From assembly GCF_036195045.1 (NCBI RefSeq), contig NZ_CP108100.1, positions 1,054,001 to 1,118,000 on the forward strand: a DNA stretch of 64,000 nt, written 5' to 3'. Shown here piece after piece: positions 34,529 through 46,200 of this stretch. Below the pieces are notes generated by a model that saw only the letters and a program-made list of their open reading frames with translations, was not told the origin of the DNA and made no database searches. This DNA comes from Streptomyces sp. NBC_00236. GTDB taxonomy: Bacteria; Actinomycetota; Actinomycetes; Streptomycetales; Streptomycetaceae. The position numbers were made by a program, and so were the translations under genes. The stretch's first letter is position 1, and each line of letters begins with the position of its first letter.

Positions 34529-35641
34529 ATGAACGACATGAGCTCGGTGTTCGCCGAGGTGGACACATTGCGGAACGGGCTCCCCGAGCGTGGTTCGTAC
34601 CGCTCCGAAGCGACCTTGAAGGAACTGGCCCGCCAGATCGAGAACACCCGGAGCCTCTCGCGGCAACCGGCCGCTCAGGCGTTCCTGGAGGACATCCACT
34701 CGTTCACTCCCGGCGAGCGTCTGCGCGCCACGAAGGAACACATCAACAGCCGGCGGGACAACCATCTCTTCTCGCTGTTCGACGCTTCGTACTTCCCGAA
34801 GCTCTCCCTGGACTACCTGACCTACGAGGAACTGCCCACGGACACCCATCTGGCCCAGCGGTACGCCAGCGGGACCGCTCCGGTGCGCATCACCGGGCGG
34901 TCGGCGGGATTCCGTTCCCGGGTGGTCGTGGCGCTCTTTCCGGAGAATCACATCGACGGGCTCCAGGACCCGGACGACCTCGTCTTCTACTTCATCGACA
35001 AGTTCGTGGAGCGGCACAACCGGATCACCCGGGGAATGATCGACGCGGTGATGGCCAAGGGCAGCTTCCCCTTGATCCAGGGGGCCTCGGACGCGACGAT
35101 CGAGCAGGCGTCGTCGTGGTGGGTGCGGCTGCACGAGTACCACCACCGTCAGGGCGACATGCCCATCCCGGACTTCCTCGACGCGAAGAAGTACAAGCCG
35201 CTGGCCGGGCTCGAGGAGCTGCGGGTGGACGTCTCCGCGATGCTCGCGCTGCTGGGCGACGAGAAGCTGCCCCGCGAAGAGGCGCTCACCGCCTACGAGT
35301 ACATCCTGGCGGAACGGCTGCTGCGCTACGCGGTGGAGGGCATACCGCGTCCGAACTACGACGCCGTCGCTTCGCAGTTGCTCTTCGGCTATCTGCAGAA
35401 GCACGGGGGCATCCGGGTCAAGGACTCGGTCATACGGCTGAGCCCGGAGATCTCCGGCGTGCTGGCACAGTTCCTCGCCGAGATCCACGCCATCGAGGCG
35501 CACATCCGGCACGAACCCGTGGCGGCCGTCCGCAAGCAACTGATCGCATTCACCGACAAGTACACCGACTACGACCCGGTGGCCCGTGACTACCGCTACG
35601 TGCCGTTCTTCGCCGAGGTCAAGCAGAAGCTGGGCATCTGA
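34529..35641 (+). CDS. DUF6421-like putative zinc hydrolase
   Basis: A 370-residue cytoplasmic protein. It carries an HExxH motif, His202-Glu203-Tyr-His-His206, in WVRLHEYHHRQGD, and 23 residues later GLEELRVDVSAML (Glu229, Glu230, Asp234). That spacing and the EE-x-R-x-D pattern recall the HEXXGH ... EECRAD zinc site of family M49 dipeptidyl peptidase III, though I cannot prove kinship. ATG 34529 follows GGAAGG; a longer frame from 34418 lacks such a site. It is first in the biosynthetic cluster and 120 bp ahead of the heme-oxygenase-like gene. It could hydrolyse a peptide or amide intermediate. Confidence 0.7.
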   Translation: MNDMSSVFAEVDTLRNGLPERGSYRSEATLKELARQIENTRSLSRQPAAQAFLEDIHSFTPGERLRATKEHINSRRDNHLFSLFDASYFPKLSLDYLTYEELPTDTHLAQRYASGTAPVRITGRSAGFRSRVVVALFPENHIDGLQDPDDLVFYFIDKFVERHNRITRGMIDAVMAKGSFPLIQGASDATIEQASSWWVRLHEYHHRQGDMPIPDFLDAKKYKPLAGLEELRVDVSAMLALLGDEKLPREEALTAYEYILAERLLRYAVEGIPRPNYDAVASQLLFGYLQKHGGIRVKDSVIRLSPEISGVLAQFLAEIHAIEAHIRHEPVAAVRKQLIAFTDKYTDYDPVARDYRYVPFFAEVKQKLGI

Positions 35642-36607
<966 letters not shown>

Positions 36608-36620
36608 GAGGGAGGGACCG

Positions 36621-37589
36621 TTGGAGGTCGTCGACCGATACGGTCTCGCGCTGGCACTGGTCGAGGCCGGGGAGGTGGCGGCGGAACCCTGGCGCGACGC
36701 GGATCACCCGGTCGATGTCGTACGGGTGGTGAATCCGCCGGCGGCGAGCTGGGACGAACTCGCCGCCCGGGGGTTCGTGCACAAGCCGTCCGTGGTCAGC
36801 TGGGTGTCCGGACTGGGCGCCGACGAGGAGACCCACCTGGCGGGCCTGCACCGCACGTCCCGCAAGTCCATACGGCAGGCCCGGCGGGACGCGGCCTCCG
36901 CCGGCCTCCGGATCGTGCTGGAGGACCCGGTGACGCCGGACTCACTCGACGGGTTCCTCGCGCTCTACGAGGACCGGGTGGCCGAGATGCGGTTCGGCGT
37001 GCCCTTCGCGCTGGACTACCGGGACGCGGTGCTGCACGGGCCGCGGAGGTTCTTCGGTGTCTTCGGCTACGAGGGTGACGAACTTGCCGGTGGTGTACTG
37101 GTGTTGGAGTGCCCCGAGGTGGACCTGCTGTTGCTCAGGTTCTCCGCGGTCAGCGCCCGGTGGCGCCGGTCCAGCCTGGCGCGCGCGCTCTACCTCGCCG
37201 CCATGCAGGCCGGGCGGGACCGGGGGTACACCCGGGGGTCCCTGGGGAACGAGCCGAATCTGCTGGGTCATCTCACGCAGCCTGGGCTGTTCCGCTTCAA
37301 GACCGGGCTGGGTTTCCGGGCGGTGCCCTCGCAGGAGTGTGCCGATCCACAGGGCGGCGACGAGGCGGATCTCGTCCTGCGACTGGACGCGCTGAGCGAT
37401 CCGACCATGATCCTGGGTTATGCCCCGCGGGATGCCCGGAACCGGGGAGGCGCACGGCTGACCGGCCATCTGATCAGCAAGGCACGAGTGGATCCGACGC
37501 TCTACCATGCGCCGTTCCTGACGTCCGTGACGGTGCGGCCCCCCGGAGCGGTGCCGGCATCCGCTTCGGACCGCATGTCGCCGGTGTAG
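36621..37589 (+). CDS. FemAB/GNAT-type N-acyltransferase
   Basis: A 322-residue protein with a TTG start at 36621 behind GGGAGGG and 13 bp after the previous stop. It shows THLAGLHRTSRKSIRQARRDAAS, typical of the basic helix in FemAB-like acyltransferases, and a GNAT core with GGVLVLECPEVDLLLLRFSA and a C-terminal Gly-rich GSLGNEPNLLGHL. Such enzymes transfer aminoacyl (from tRNA) or acyl groups to amines. In this cluster it may form an amide on the product. A strong terminator (37590-37633) follows. Confidence 0.75.
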   Translation: MEVVDRYGLALALVEAGEVAAEPWRDADHPVDVVRVVNPPAASWDELAARGFVHKPSVVSWVSGLGADEETHLAGLHRTSRKSIRQARRDAASAGLRIVLEDPVTPDSLDGFLALYEDRVAEMRFGVPFALDYRDAVLHGPRRFFGVFGYEGDELAGGVLVLECPEVDLLLLRFSAVSARWRRSSLARALYLAAMQAGRDRGYTRGSLGNEPNLLGHLTQPGLFRFKTGLGFRAVPSQECADPQGGDEADLVLRLDALSDPTMILGYAPRDARNRGGARLTGHLISKARVDPTLYHAPFLTSVTVRPPGAVPASASDRMSPV

Positions 37590-37633
37590 CCCGGGCCTCC
37601 CCGCCCGGTCCGGACCGGGCGGGGAGGCCCGGG
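37590..37633. terminator. strong bidirectional terminator inside the cluster
   Basis: A perfect 20-bp inverted repeat (CCCGGGCCTCCCCGCCCGGT and its complement) with a 4-nt loop, between the convergent acyltransferase and ATP-grasp genes. Confidence 0.88.
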
Positions 37634-37691
37634 ATTCCGGTACCACCCACTCCGGCCGCGGTCCGCGGGGGCGTCCCGGGGCCGCGACGCG

Positions 37692-38585
37692 TCAGGCCTG
37701 GGCGGCGGTGTTCTCCTCGACCCAGTCGTAGACCCCGCCCAGGATCTGCCGGTGCTGTTCCCGTCCCATGAGGGCGAGGAAGCCGGGGATGGGATTGACC
37801 TCGAGAATCACATAGCCGTCCGGGGTGGGCAGAACGTCCAGCCCGGCAAGGGTCATTCCCATGGCGCGCGTGGCCGCCAGTGACAGCTCGATCAGCTCGT
37901 CGGGCGCGTCGAACCGTTCGTAGCTCGCACCCTCCACCGTCTTGCAGCGCCAGGAGCCGGCGGCGGGGAGCTTGAGGACGTTGAGCGGGGTCGCGTCGCC
38001 CGCGACGACGATCCGGTACTCGCCGCCCTCGGTCGGGAGGTACGGCTGGCACACGAGGGTGGAGAAGCGGGAGAGCAGGTCCTTGGCGGTCTCCTCGCCG
38101 GAGACCGGGTCGTCGACGCGCTCCACGTCGACCCCGCGGTATCCGAAGGAAGGCTTGAGGATCACCGTCCCCCACTCGGCACAGGCGGCCTCGACGTCCG
38201 CGAGGGACGTGACGGACCGCACCGGCGGTACGGGCAGACCGGCAGCCGCCAGCCGCTGCGCCATGAGGAACTTGCTGTATCCGGTGACCCAGACGTCCGC
38301 CGGATCGAACAGGCGGACCCCGGGGACATTGCTCAGCATGCTCAGCCGCTCGACCCGGTCCTGCCAGTCGTCACCATAGAGCTTGCACCGGTTGATGATG
38401 GCCTGGAACGAGTCCGCGGGCTCACCGCCCAGCGTGAGCGTGGGCCCCGAAGGGCCGGGGCGGTACGCCATGTCCTCCAGGGTGAAGAACGCGGTCTCGT
38501 GGCCCCGCTCGCGCCCGTAGTCCACCAGATGATGGCCGTCGGGATCGATCCCTGAGTAGTCCCAGCCGAGCAGACCGATTCTCAC
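37692..38585 (-). CDS. ATP-grasp ligase (RimK-like)
   Basis: A 297-residue cytoplasmic enzyme starting MRIGLLGWDYSG. An ATP-grasp core is visible: WGTVILKPSFGYRGVDVER (lysine and glycine-rich loop), VCQPYLPTEGGEYRIVV, and metal-binding VILEVNPIPGFLAL near the C-terminus. It activates a carboxylate as acyl phosphate for attack by an amine, joining an amino acid or amine. It alone is on the minus strand, divergent from the AMP-ligase gene at 38804, with 218 bp between them for two promoters. Confidence 0.85.
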   Translation of the reverse strand: MRIGLLGWDYSGIDPDGHHLVDYGRERGHETAFFTLEDMAYRPGPSGPTLTLGGEPADSFQAIINRCKLYGDDWQDRVERLSMLSNVPGVRLFDPADVWVTGYSKFLMAQRLAAAGLPVPPVRSVTSLADVEAACAEWGTVILKPSFGYRGVDVERVDDPVSGEETAKDLLSRFSTLVCQPYLPTEGGEYRIVVAGDATPLNVLKLPAAGSWRCKTVEGASYERFDAPDELIELSLAATRAMGMTLAGLDVLPTPDGYVILEVNPIPGFLALMGREQHRQILGGVYDWVEENTAAQA

Positions 38586-38803
38586 GCCGCCTCCAAGAAC
38601 TCACGTGCCGCACCGCACACGAGTCGCACTCCAGTGCAGGTCGAGCGATCCTGACCTTCACGCCGGAGGTATGTCAAGGGCGAATCGACCGGCCTGAGTT
38701 GAGTTGATTGCCTGCTGAAACGATGCGTGCACACAGGGCTTCCGCGACCCTGCGTAATCCTCTAGGCTCAGCCGCTCGATCGCGTTGCTCAGGGGGATAC
38801 TCG

Positions 38804-40492
38804 ATGACGAGAGGTGCCGCGGTGGGTAAGTGGGAGACGCTGGTCCGGCCCGGACCGGACCGGACCGCCGCGTATCGGGCGGCGGGCTGGTGGCGGGAAT
38901 CGACCTTCCTGGACGACCTGTCCGCGGCGGCACGAGACCGCGGGGACCACCCGGCCCTGTTCGCGTACGAAGGCCGTGGTCCGGCCGAGGAGATCAGCTA
39001 CGCCGAACTCCAGGTCCTCGTCGAGAGGTTCGCCGCCGCACTGAGTGAACTCGGCGTGGGGCGCGGGGATGTGGTGGCGCTCTACCTCCCCAACCGCTGG
39101 GAACTGACCCCGCTCTATCTGGCCTGCCACCGGGTGGGTGCCGTGGCCACCCCGGTGATCCCCGCCCTGGACGTACGCGAACTGGGCCATGTGCTGCGGG
39201 ACAGCGCGGCCAAGGTCTGTGTCACCGTCGACCGCTTCCAGGACGCCGACTACGGCGCCCGCCTCAAGGAGGCCGCCCCGCCGACGCTCGCGCACCGGGT
39301 GGTGATCGGCGACGCCGAGCCGACCGGCGCGCTCGACTTCGACGCGTTCTTCGTCCGTACGCCCTGGGAGGAACGCCGGGGCGTCGACGAGGCCGACCGG
39401 CTGGGCCCCGACGAGCCGGCGCTGCTGCTCTACACCTCGGGAACCACCGGCCGGATGAAGGGGGTGGTCCACAGCCAGAACACCCTGCACGCGGCGGTGC
39501 TCGCGGTCTCCGTGCCGCACGGCCTGACAGGTGACGACGTCGTCTCCATCCCCAACTTCGCCACCCACATGGCCGGGCTCACCTACGCCTGCTACATGCC
39601 GGTGCTGCTCGGTGCCACCTGTGTCGTGCAGGACGTGAACCGGGACATGGAGCTGCTCCTGGACCTCATCGCACGGCATCGCGTCACCTGGGCGTACGCC
39701 TCGCCCGCCTATCTCCTGGACATGCTGGATGTGCAGGCCGAGGCGCCCCGTGACACGTCGAGCGTCGTGCAGATCGTCTCCGGATCGGCGCCGATACAGC
39801 CGCAGTTGATATCCCGGATGCGGGAGGTCTTCGACATCCCGGTGCGGGCCCTGTGGGGCATGACGGAGAACGGAGCGGTCACGGTGACCCGGGCCGACGA
39901 CCCGGAGGGCTGGGCCGGCCACAGCGACGGCCGCTCGGAGCCGTCGATGGAGCTGCGGATCGTGCCGGCGACGGGCCCCGAGGGGAGCACCGACACCGGT
40001 GGCGGCCGGCTGCTGGTGCGCGGCGCCTCGCAGTGCCTGGGCTATCTCGGCCAGCGCGAGGTGTACGAGGCGTGTCTGGACGAGGACGGCTGGTTCGACA
40101 CCAGTGACCTGGCCCGGGACGACGGCCGGGGCGGCATCCGGATCGTCGGCCGCTCCGTCGACCAGGCCGTCCGCGCCAACGGTCAGAAGGTCTCGACGCT
40201 CGAGGTGGAGTCGGTGCTCATCCGGCACCCGGGCGTGCGGGAGGTGGCGCTCGTGGGCTACCCGGATCCGCGCATGCCCACCGCCGAACTGGTCTGCGCC
40301 GTGGTGGTGGCCGAGGGGGAACCGCCCACGCTGGCGGAGCTCCGCGGGCATCTCGCGGAGGAGAAGATGGCCGAGACGCTCTGGCCGGACCGGGTCCAGT
40401 TCGTCTGGGAGCTGCCCAAGAACTCTCTGGGGAAGATCCTCCGCCATCCGTTGCGCCAACGCCTTGAGGTCGAATACACCACGCACCGATGA
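38804..40492 (+). CDS. acyl/aryl-CoA or AMP-forming ligase
   Basis: A 562-residue ANL-superfamily enzyme. Core motifs are LLLYTSGTTGRMKG (P-loop), LWGMTENGAVT, DGWFDTSDLARDDGRGGIRI-like hinge region, and the catalytic Lys in KNSLGKILRHPL. The N-terminus, WETLVRPGPDRTAAYRAAGW, is like that of cyclohexanecarboxylate-CoA ligases. It probably activates a free carboxylic acid for this pathway, to CoA or to a carrier protein. ATG 38804 follows GGGGG; a GTG six codons later (38822) is an alternative. Its stop overlaps the exporter start (ATGA, 40489-40492). Confidence 0.87.
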   Translation: MTRGAAVGKWETLVRPGPDRTAAYRAAGWWRESTFLDDLSAAARDRGDHPALFAYEGRGPAEEISYAELQVLVERFAAALSELGVGRGDVVALYLPNRWELTPLYLACHRVGAVATPVIPALDVRELGHVLRDSAAKVCVTVDRFQDADYGARLKEAAPPTLAHRVVIGDAEPTGALDFDAFFVRTPWEERRGVDEADRLGPDEPALLLYTSGTTGRMKGVVHSQNTLHAAVLAVSVPHGLTGDDVVSIPNFATHMAGLTYACYMPVLLGATCVVQDVNRDMELLLDLIARHRVTWAYASPAYLLDMLDVQAEAPRDTSSVVQIVSGSAPIQPQLISRMREVFDIPVRALWGMTENGAVTVTRADDPEGWAGHSDGRSEPSMELRIVPATGPEGSTDTGGGRLLVRGASQCLGYLGQREVYEACLDEDGWFDTSDLARDDGRGGIRIVGRSVDQAVRANGQKVSTLEVESVLIRHPGVREVALVGYPDPRMPTAELVCAVVVAEGEPPTLAELRGHLAEEKMAETLWPDRVQFVWELPKNSLGKILRHPLRQRLEVEYTTHR

Positions 40493-42030
40493 CAGCGGCC
40501 CCACGGGCGCCACGCACTCCCCCGGACGCGAACGCCACGGCGGATCCGGAGGCGGGCGCCGCGGGAACCGCCGGATCGCGCTCGCGGACGGTGGCGCTCG
40601 CCATCATCTCCGTGGCGCAGCTGATGTTCCTGCTGGACGCCACCATCGTCAATGTCGCGTTGCCCAGCATCCAGGGAGCGTTGCGGCTCAGCGGCTCCGA
40701 TCTGGAGTGGATCGTCGCCTCGTACTCCGTCGCCTTCGGCGGGCTCCTGATACTCGGCGGGCGGCTCGGCGACATCCTCGGGCGGCGACGGATGTTCACG
40801 GCGGGGATGGCGCTGTTCACCGTGGCCTCGCTGCTCGGCGGGTTCGCGCAGGAGCCATGGCTGTTGATCGTCTGCCGCACCGTGCAGGGCATCGGTGCCG
40901 CGGCCGCCTCGCCCGCCGCGCTGTCGCTCATCGCGGTGACGTTCCCGCAGGGGCGGGAACGCGACCGGGCCGTGGGCTGGTACACGGCTGTGGCCACGGC
41001 GGGCGGCGGCGTGGGGCTGTTGGCCGGGGGCGTGATCACCGCGTATCTGTCCTGGCGCTGGGTGATGTTCGTGAACGTCCCGATCGGGGTGGTGGTCCTC
41101 GCCCTGTCCTGGAGAGTGCTGCGCGAGACGCCCCGGCAGCGCGGCAGGTTCGACCTGTCCGGAGCGCTCACCGGCACTCTGGCCGCGCTCCTGCTGGTGC
41201 ACGGCCTGATCAGCGGCGCCTCGGACGGCGGTCACTGGACCGACCCGTCGGTACTCGCGGCACTCGGCGTGGCAGCCGTCCTGCTCCCGGCGTTCGTGGT
41301 GATCGAGCGACGCGGCAGCCAGCCACTGGTGCCCCTGCGACTGTTCGCGGGCCGGACCCGGTGCGGCACGTACGCGGTGCTGGCGCTGACCAACACCGCG
41401 ATGTTCGGCATCTTCTTCTTCCTGACGCTCTTCCTGCAGCAGGTCTGGGGCTACAGCCCGCTGGACACCGCGCTCGTCTACATTCCGCTGACCTGCCTGC
41501 TCGTCGTCGGCGCGAAGGCCGCCTCACGGTTCGTCACGTTCCTCGGCGCGCGCGCACTGGTGTGCTGGGGCCTGCTGGCCGCCTCCACCGGAATGTTCTG
41601 GCTCTCCCGGATCGGGGAGTCCGAGGGGTACGCCACCGGGATGCTGGTGCCCACCGTGCTCACGTACGCGGGACTCGCCGTGACCGGCGTGCCGCTGACG
41701 CTGGCCGCGCTGGCGGACGTGGCCGACCAGGACTCCGGTGCGGCCTCCGGGCTCCTCAGCATGTTCCGGCAGATCGGTGGCGCGATCGGGCTGGCGGTGC
41801 TGGGCACCGTGGTCTGGTCGACGGTCGCATCGGCGGCGGACACCACCTCCGCGAAGGACGCGCTGGCCGAAGGCATCGGCCATGGCTTCCTGGTGGCCGG
41901 CGGAGTCGCCGTGCTGTCGCTCCTGGTGGCGTTCTTCACCCTGCCTCCGCACACCTCCGTACGCGCGGAGCGGGCCGGGTCCGGTGACCCCGCCGCGGTC
42001 CGGGACGCCGGCGAGCGGGGGAAGGGATGA
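40489..42030 (+). CDS. DHA2-type MFS exporter
   Basis: A 513-residue protein with about 14 transmembrane helices and the EmrB/QacA signature (LMFLLDATIVNVALPSIQG in the first helix; GGRLGDILGRRRMF loop). Such transporters export drugs or self-made metabolites by proton antiport, so it is the likely product exporter and self-resistance determinant. A Pro/Ala-rich N-terminal tail of ~35 residues precedes the first helix. It overlaps both neighbours by 4 bp. Confidence 0.9.
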   Translation: MTAAPRAPRTPPDANATADPEAGAAGTAGSRSRTVALAIISVAQLMFLLDATIVNVALPSIQGALRLSGSDLEWIVASYSVAFGGLLILGGRLGDILGRRRMFTAGMALFTVASLLGGFAQEPWLLIVCRTVQGIGAAAASPAALSLIAVTFPQGRERDRAVGWYTAVATAGGGVGLLAGGVITAYLSWRWVMFVNVPIGVVVLALSWRVLRETPRQRGRFDLSGALTGTLAALLLVHGLISGASDGGHWTDPSVLAALGVAAVLLPAFVVIERRGSQPLVPLRLFAGRTRCGTYAVLALTNTAMFGIFFFLTLFLQQVWGYSPLDTALVYIPLTCLLVVGAKAASRFVTFLGARALVCWGLLAASTGMFWLSRIGESEGYATGMLVPTVLTYAGLAVTGVPLTLAALADVADQDSGAASGLLSMFRQIGGAIGLAVLGTVVWSTVASAADTTSAKDALAEGIGHGFLVAGGVAVLSLLVAFFTLPPHTSVRAERAGSGDPAAVRDAGERGKG

Positions 42031-43235
42031 GCGTCTCGTCCACGTCAGCCGGCCCGGCCGACTTCCTGGTCATCGGCGGTGGCATCGCGGGGGCGGCCGC
42101 CGGGTACTTCCTCGCCCCGCACGGCCGCGTCGTCCTCCTGGAGGCCGAAGGGGCCCCGGGCCTCCACGCCACCGGGCGCTCCGCCGCGCTGTTCTCCGAG
42201 TACTTCGGGAACGCCACCGTACGGGCGCTGACCGTCGCTGCCCGCACCTTCTACGAGGCCCCGCCGGACGGCTTCACCGCTGTCCCGCTGCTCACCCCGC
42301 GCGGTGTGCTCGCCCTGGAGACGCCCGGCAGCGCACCGCAGTTCGAGGCCGCCCGGGCAGCCGGGGCCACCGCTCCCCGGCCGGTCCTCGAGGTGGACCG
42401 GGAGCGGGCACTGGAACTCTGCCCGGTGCTCCGCCCCGGGGCCTTCGGGCGCGCGCTGTACAAGCCCGGCGCCTGCGACATCGATGTGGACGCCGCCCAC
42501 CAGGGCTTCCTTCGGGGGCTGCGCGCTCACGGCGGCAGCGTGGTGACGGGCGCCCGGGTCCACGCCCTGCGCCGACGGGCCGGCGCCTGGAGGGCCTCCA
42601 CCGCGCACGGGGAGCACACCGGGACCATCGTGGTGAACGCCGCCGGCGCCTGGGCCGACGACGTGGCGCGTCTGGCGGGCGTACGGCCGGCGGGGCTGGT
42701 GCCGCGCCGCCGCACCGCCGCGCTCGCCCGGATCCCGGTCGCCGTCGCGGTCACCGGAGATCGCGAGGGTTCGGGGGGTACCGCACTCCGGGCGGAGGAC
42801 GTGACGGGCTGGCCCATGATCACGGACGTGGCGGACACCTTCTACGTCAAACCCGAGTCCGGCGGGCTGCTGCTCTCCCCGGCGGACGACACCCCCGCAC
42901 CGCCCGGCGACGCCCGCCCCGTTGAACTCGACGTCGCCACCGCCGTCGCGCGCTTCGAACGGGTGGCCACCCTCCGCCTGCGGCACATCAGCCATGCCTG
43001 GGCCGGCCTGCGTACCTCCGCCCCGGACGACACGCCCGTGATCGGTCCCTGCCCGCGCACGGCCGGCTTCCACTGGCTGGCCGGTCTGGGCGGTTACGGA
43101 ATCCAGACCGCCCCGGCGGCCGGTGCGCTCCTGGCCGCACTCGTCACCGGAACACCACCCCCGTCTGAGCTCGCCGCGCTGGTCAAGGGCCTCACTCCCG
43201 CCCGTGACCACGGAGCTGATCGCGAGGAGCGGTGA
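42027..43235 (+). CDS. FAD-dependent amine/D-amino acid oxidase (DadA-like)
   Basis: A 402-residue protein of the DAO superfamily. The FAD Rossmann motif is VIGGGIAGAAAGYFL (residues ~15-29) with ATGRSAALFSEYFGN and a C-terminal GGYGIQTAPAAG. It resembles D-arginine dehydrogenase and glycine oxidase. It could oxidise an amine intermediate, perhaps one made from the reductase product. Its start overlaps the exporter stop (ATGA, 42027-42030). No membrane segment. Confidence 0.87.
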   Translation: MSVSSTSAGPADFLVIGGGIAGAAAGYFLAPHGRVVLLEAEGAPGLHATGRSAALFSEYFGNATVRALTVAARTFYEAPPDGFTAVPLLTPRGVLALETPGSAPQFEAARAAGATAPRPVLEVDRERALELCPVLRPGAFGRALYKPGACDIDVDAAHQGFLRGLRAHGGSVVTGARVHALRRRAGAWRASTAHGEHTGTIVVNAAGAWADDVARLAGVRPAGLVPRRRTAALARIPVAVAVTGDREGSGGTALRAEDVTGWPMITDVADTFYVKPESGGLLLSPADDTPAPPGDARPVELDVATAVARFERVATLRLRHISHAWAGLRTSAPDDTPVIGPCPRTAGFHWLAGLGGYGIQTAPAAGALLAALVTGTPPPSELAALVKGLTPARDHGADREER

Positions 43236-43283
43236 ACCCGCCTCCTCGCGCCCTCACCTGTCGCCCCCAGAGAGTTCGGAGAC

Positions 43284-46200
43284 ATGTCGGAAAACATCTG
43301 GCAGACCGCCGGCGGCCGTGTCGACCACGGTCCGTACCGCCCCGTGCACAGACTGGTCGAGGAACAGGCCGACCGGACCCCGGACCGCACCGCTGTGATC
43401 CACCGCGGAGCCACCCGGACGACCTTGACGTACGCGGAGTTCGACTCGCTCGCCAACGGCCTGGCCGCCGAACTGACGGCGAGCGGTGTCGGCCCCGGTG
43501 ACATGGTGCCGGTCGTCATCGGCAACAGCGTCGAACTGCCCCTGTGCATGGTGGCGCTGATGAAGGCGGGCGCCGCCTTCGCGCTCTGCGACCCGGCCTG
43601 GCCCGACGAGCGGCTGCGCTCCGTACTGGAGGAACTGGACCCGCCGCTGGTGCTCACCTCCGGGCCACTGGTCTGCACGGACCGGCTGGCGAAGGTCGTC
43701 TCGGCCGGTCGGATCACACCGAGCACGGTGCGCCCCGGTCCGACGCCGGGCCCGGAGCAGCCGGCCTACGGGGTGTTCACCTCGGGTACGACGGGGACAC
43801 CGAAGTGCGCCGTGAATCTGCACGAGGGGCTGACCAACCGCTTCCGCTTCATGTCCCGGTACTTCGGCGCCACCGGCGACGAGGTGGTGCTCCAGAACAG
43901 CCGCCACACCTTCGACTCGGCGATCTGGCAGTTGCTGTGGCCACTGACGACGGGCGGCCGCACCGTCGTCCCCGAACAGGGCGAGTTCCTCGACCTGGAG
44001 CGGACCGTCGACACGATCCACCGCTACCGGGTCACCCTCACCGATTTCGTCCCGGCCATTCTCGGCATGCTGCTCGCACTGCTGGAGGCCGAGCCGGACG
44101 CCGTGCGCAAGGTCGGCTCGCTGCGGCACCTGGTGGTCGGCGGCGAGGAGATCATCCCGCACGCCGTGCACCGCCTGCGGGCGTTGCTGCCGGGGCTCGG
44201 GATCACCAACGGCTACGGCCCGTCCGAGACCTCCATCGGCATGGTCTTCCACCGCATCGACGGCAGCGAGGGCGACCACATCCCGCTCGGGCGCCCCATC
44301 GACAACTGTTACGCGGTGGTCACCGACGACCGGCTGCGCCCGCTGCCCGTGGGCACCGTCGGCGAGATCGTGATCGGCGGCGCCTGCGTCGGTGCCGGAT
44401 ACCTCGGCGACCCGGCCCGCACGGCCGAGGTGTTCGTCCCCAACCCGTTCCCGGCGATACCCGGCGCCACCGTCTACCGGACCGGTGACCTCGGCCGGTT
44501 CGACGCGGCCGGGCTGCTGCGCTTCACCGGCCGCCGCGACCGGCAGACCAAGGTGGACGGCGTCCGGATCGAACTGGCCGAGATCGAGACCACCGCCGAG
44601 GGCTGTCACGGCGTCATCCAGGCCAAGGCGCTCACCCTCCGCCGGCAGGGACGCAACCGGCTGGTCGTCGCGGCGGCCTCCGACGAGGGCACCACGCCCG
44701 CGGCGCTCCGCGCCCATCTCGTGTCCACGCTGCCCCGCATCCAGGTGCCCCAGCACTGCCTCGTGCTGGAGGCTCTGCCGCTCTCCGACAACGGCAAGGT
44801 GGACCTGCGGGCGCTGCGGCTGCTCGTCGAGGAGAAGCTGGAGTCCGAGTCACGGCCGGCCGGCCGGCCCGTCGGCTCCCTCGCCGAACGCGTGGCCGAG
44901 GTGATGGGCGCGGTCCTCGACCTCCCCTCGTTCGGCACGGAAGACGACTTCCTGCGACGCGGCGGCGACTCGCTGGCCGCTCTGAGCGCGCTGCTGCGGA
45001 TCAGGGACACCACGGGGCTGACGGTGGGACTCGCAGAGCTGTACGAGCACCGCACGCCGGACGCGCTGGTGGCAGCGCTGGAGGGCGCGCCCAAGGGAGG
45101 TGCGGCGGCAGGGCCCGACGGTTCCGCGGCGTCCGGAGGGCTCCCCGCGGAGGCGGACCGGAGTGATGCCTTTGCCGTGGCCGCGCTCATGGAGCGGGAC
45201 TCCGCCCTGCCCGGCGACCTCGCCGAAATGGCCACGCGCGCCGGGCGGTCCGCGGGCAGCGGGGTGGTGCTTCCCCCGCGCACCGTCCTGGTCACCGGCG
45301 CCACCGGCTTCGTCGGGGCGCGATCGCTGCACCGGTTGCTGTCGGCCACCCAGGCCCGCGCCGTCTGCGTCGTGAGGGCCCACGACGACGCCCACGCCCG
45401 GACGCGGATCGTACGGGCGCTGAGTGCCCAGGGGCTGTGGGACGAGTCCTTCGGAGAACGCCTCGACGCACGTGCCGGCGAACTGGGAAGGCCTCGGTTC
45501 GGCTGGCCGCAGGAGACCTGGGAGACGTATGCCGCCGACTGTGACGCCGTGCTGCACATCGGGGCCATGGTCAACTTCCTTCTCGACTACCGCGCCCACC
45601 GCGCCGCCAATGTCACGGGCACGGCCGAGGTACTCCGCTTCGCTCTCTCGGTGCGGACCAAGCCGCTGCACCACGTCTCCACCCTCGGGATCCTCGAACA
45701 GCACGCCTCCGCCGTTCCGGGCCGTATCCGGGAGGACTTCGATCCGTCCGCCGCAACCGCGCCGAACAGTGGGTACAGCCGCTCCAAGTGGGTGGCCGAG
45801 CGGCTGCTCACCGAGGCCCGCGGACGAGGCGCGCCGGTGACGGTCCACCGGCTCGGCGAGGTGATGCCCGCCGCCGACAACGGCGTGCCCAATCCCAGGG
45901 CGCTCACCCATCTGCTGCTGTCCGCGGCGCTCCGCCTCGCTGTCCGACCCGACGTGCCCATGCACTCCGACTACACACCGGTGGACGAGGCCGCCGCACG
46001 GCTGATCGCCGGACTCGCCGAACCGTCCGACGGAGCCGTCTACCACGTCTTCCGGGACGGCAGCGTGGACTTCGCCGCGCTCGACCTGGCGGGTCCGAAC
46101 GGTGCGGGCGCCCTGCGCGCGGTGCCGCCCGCGGAGTTCATGGCCGCGCTGCGGGAGGCAACGGCCGGGGGCGGGGAGCCCGCCGTGACCGTGCTGCACG

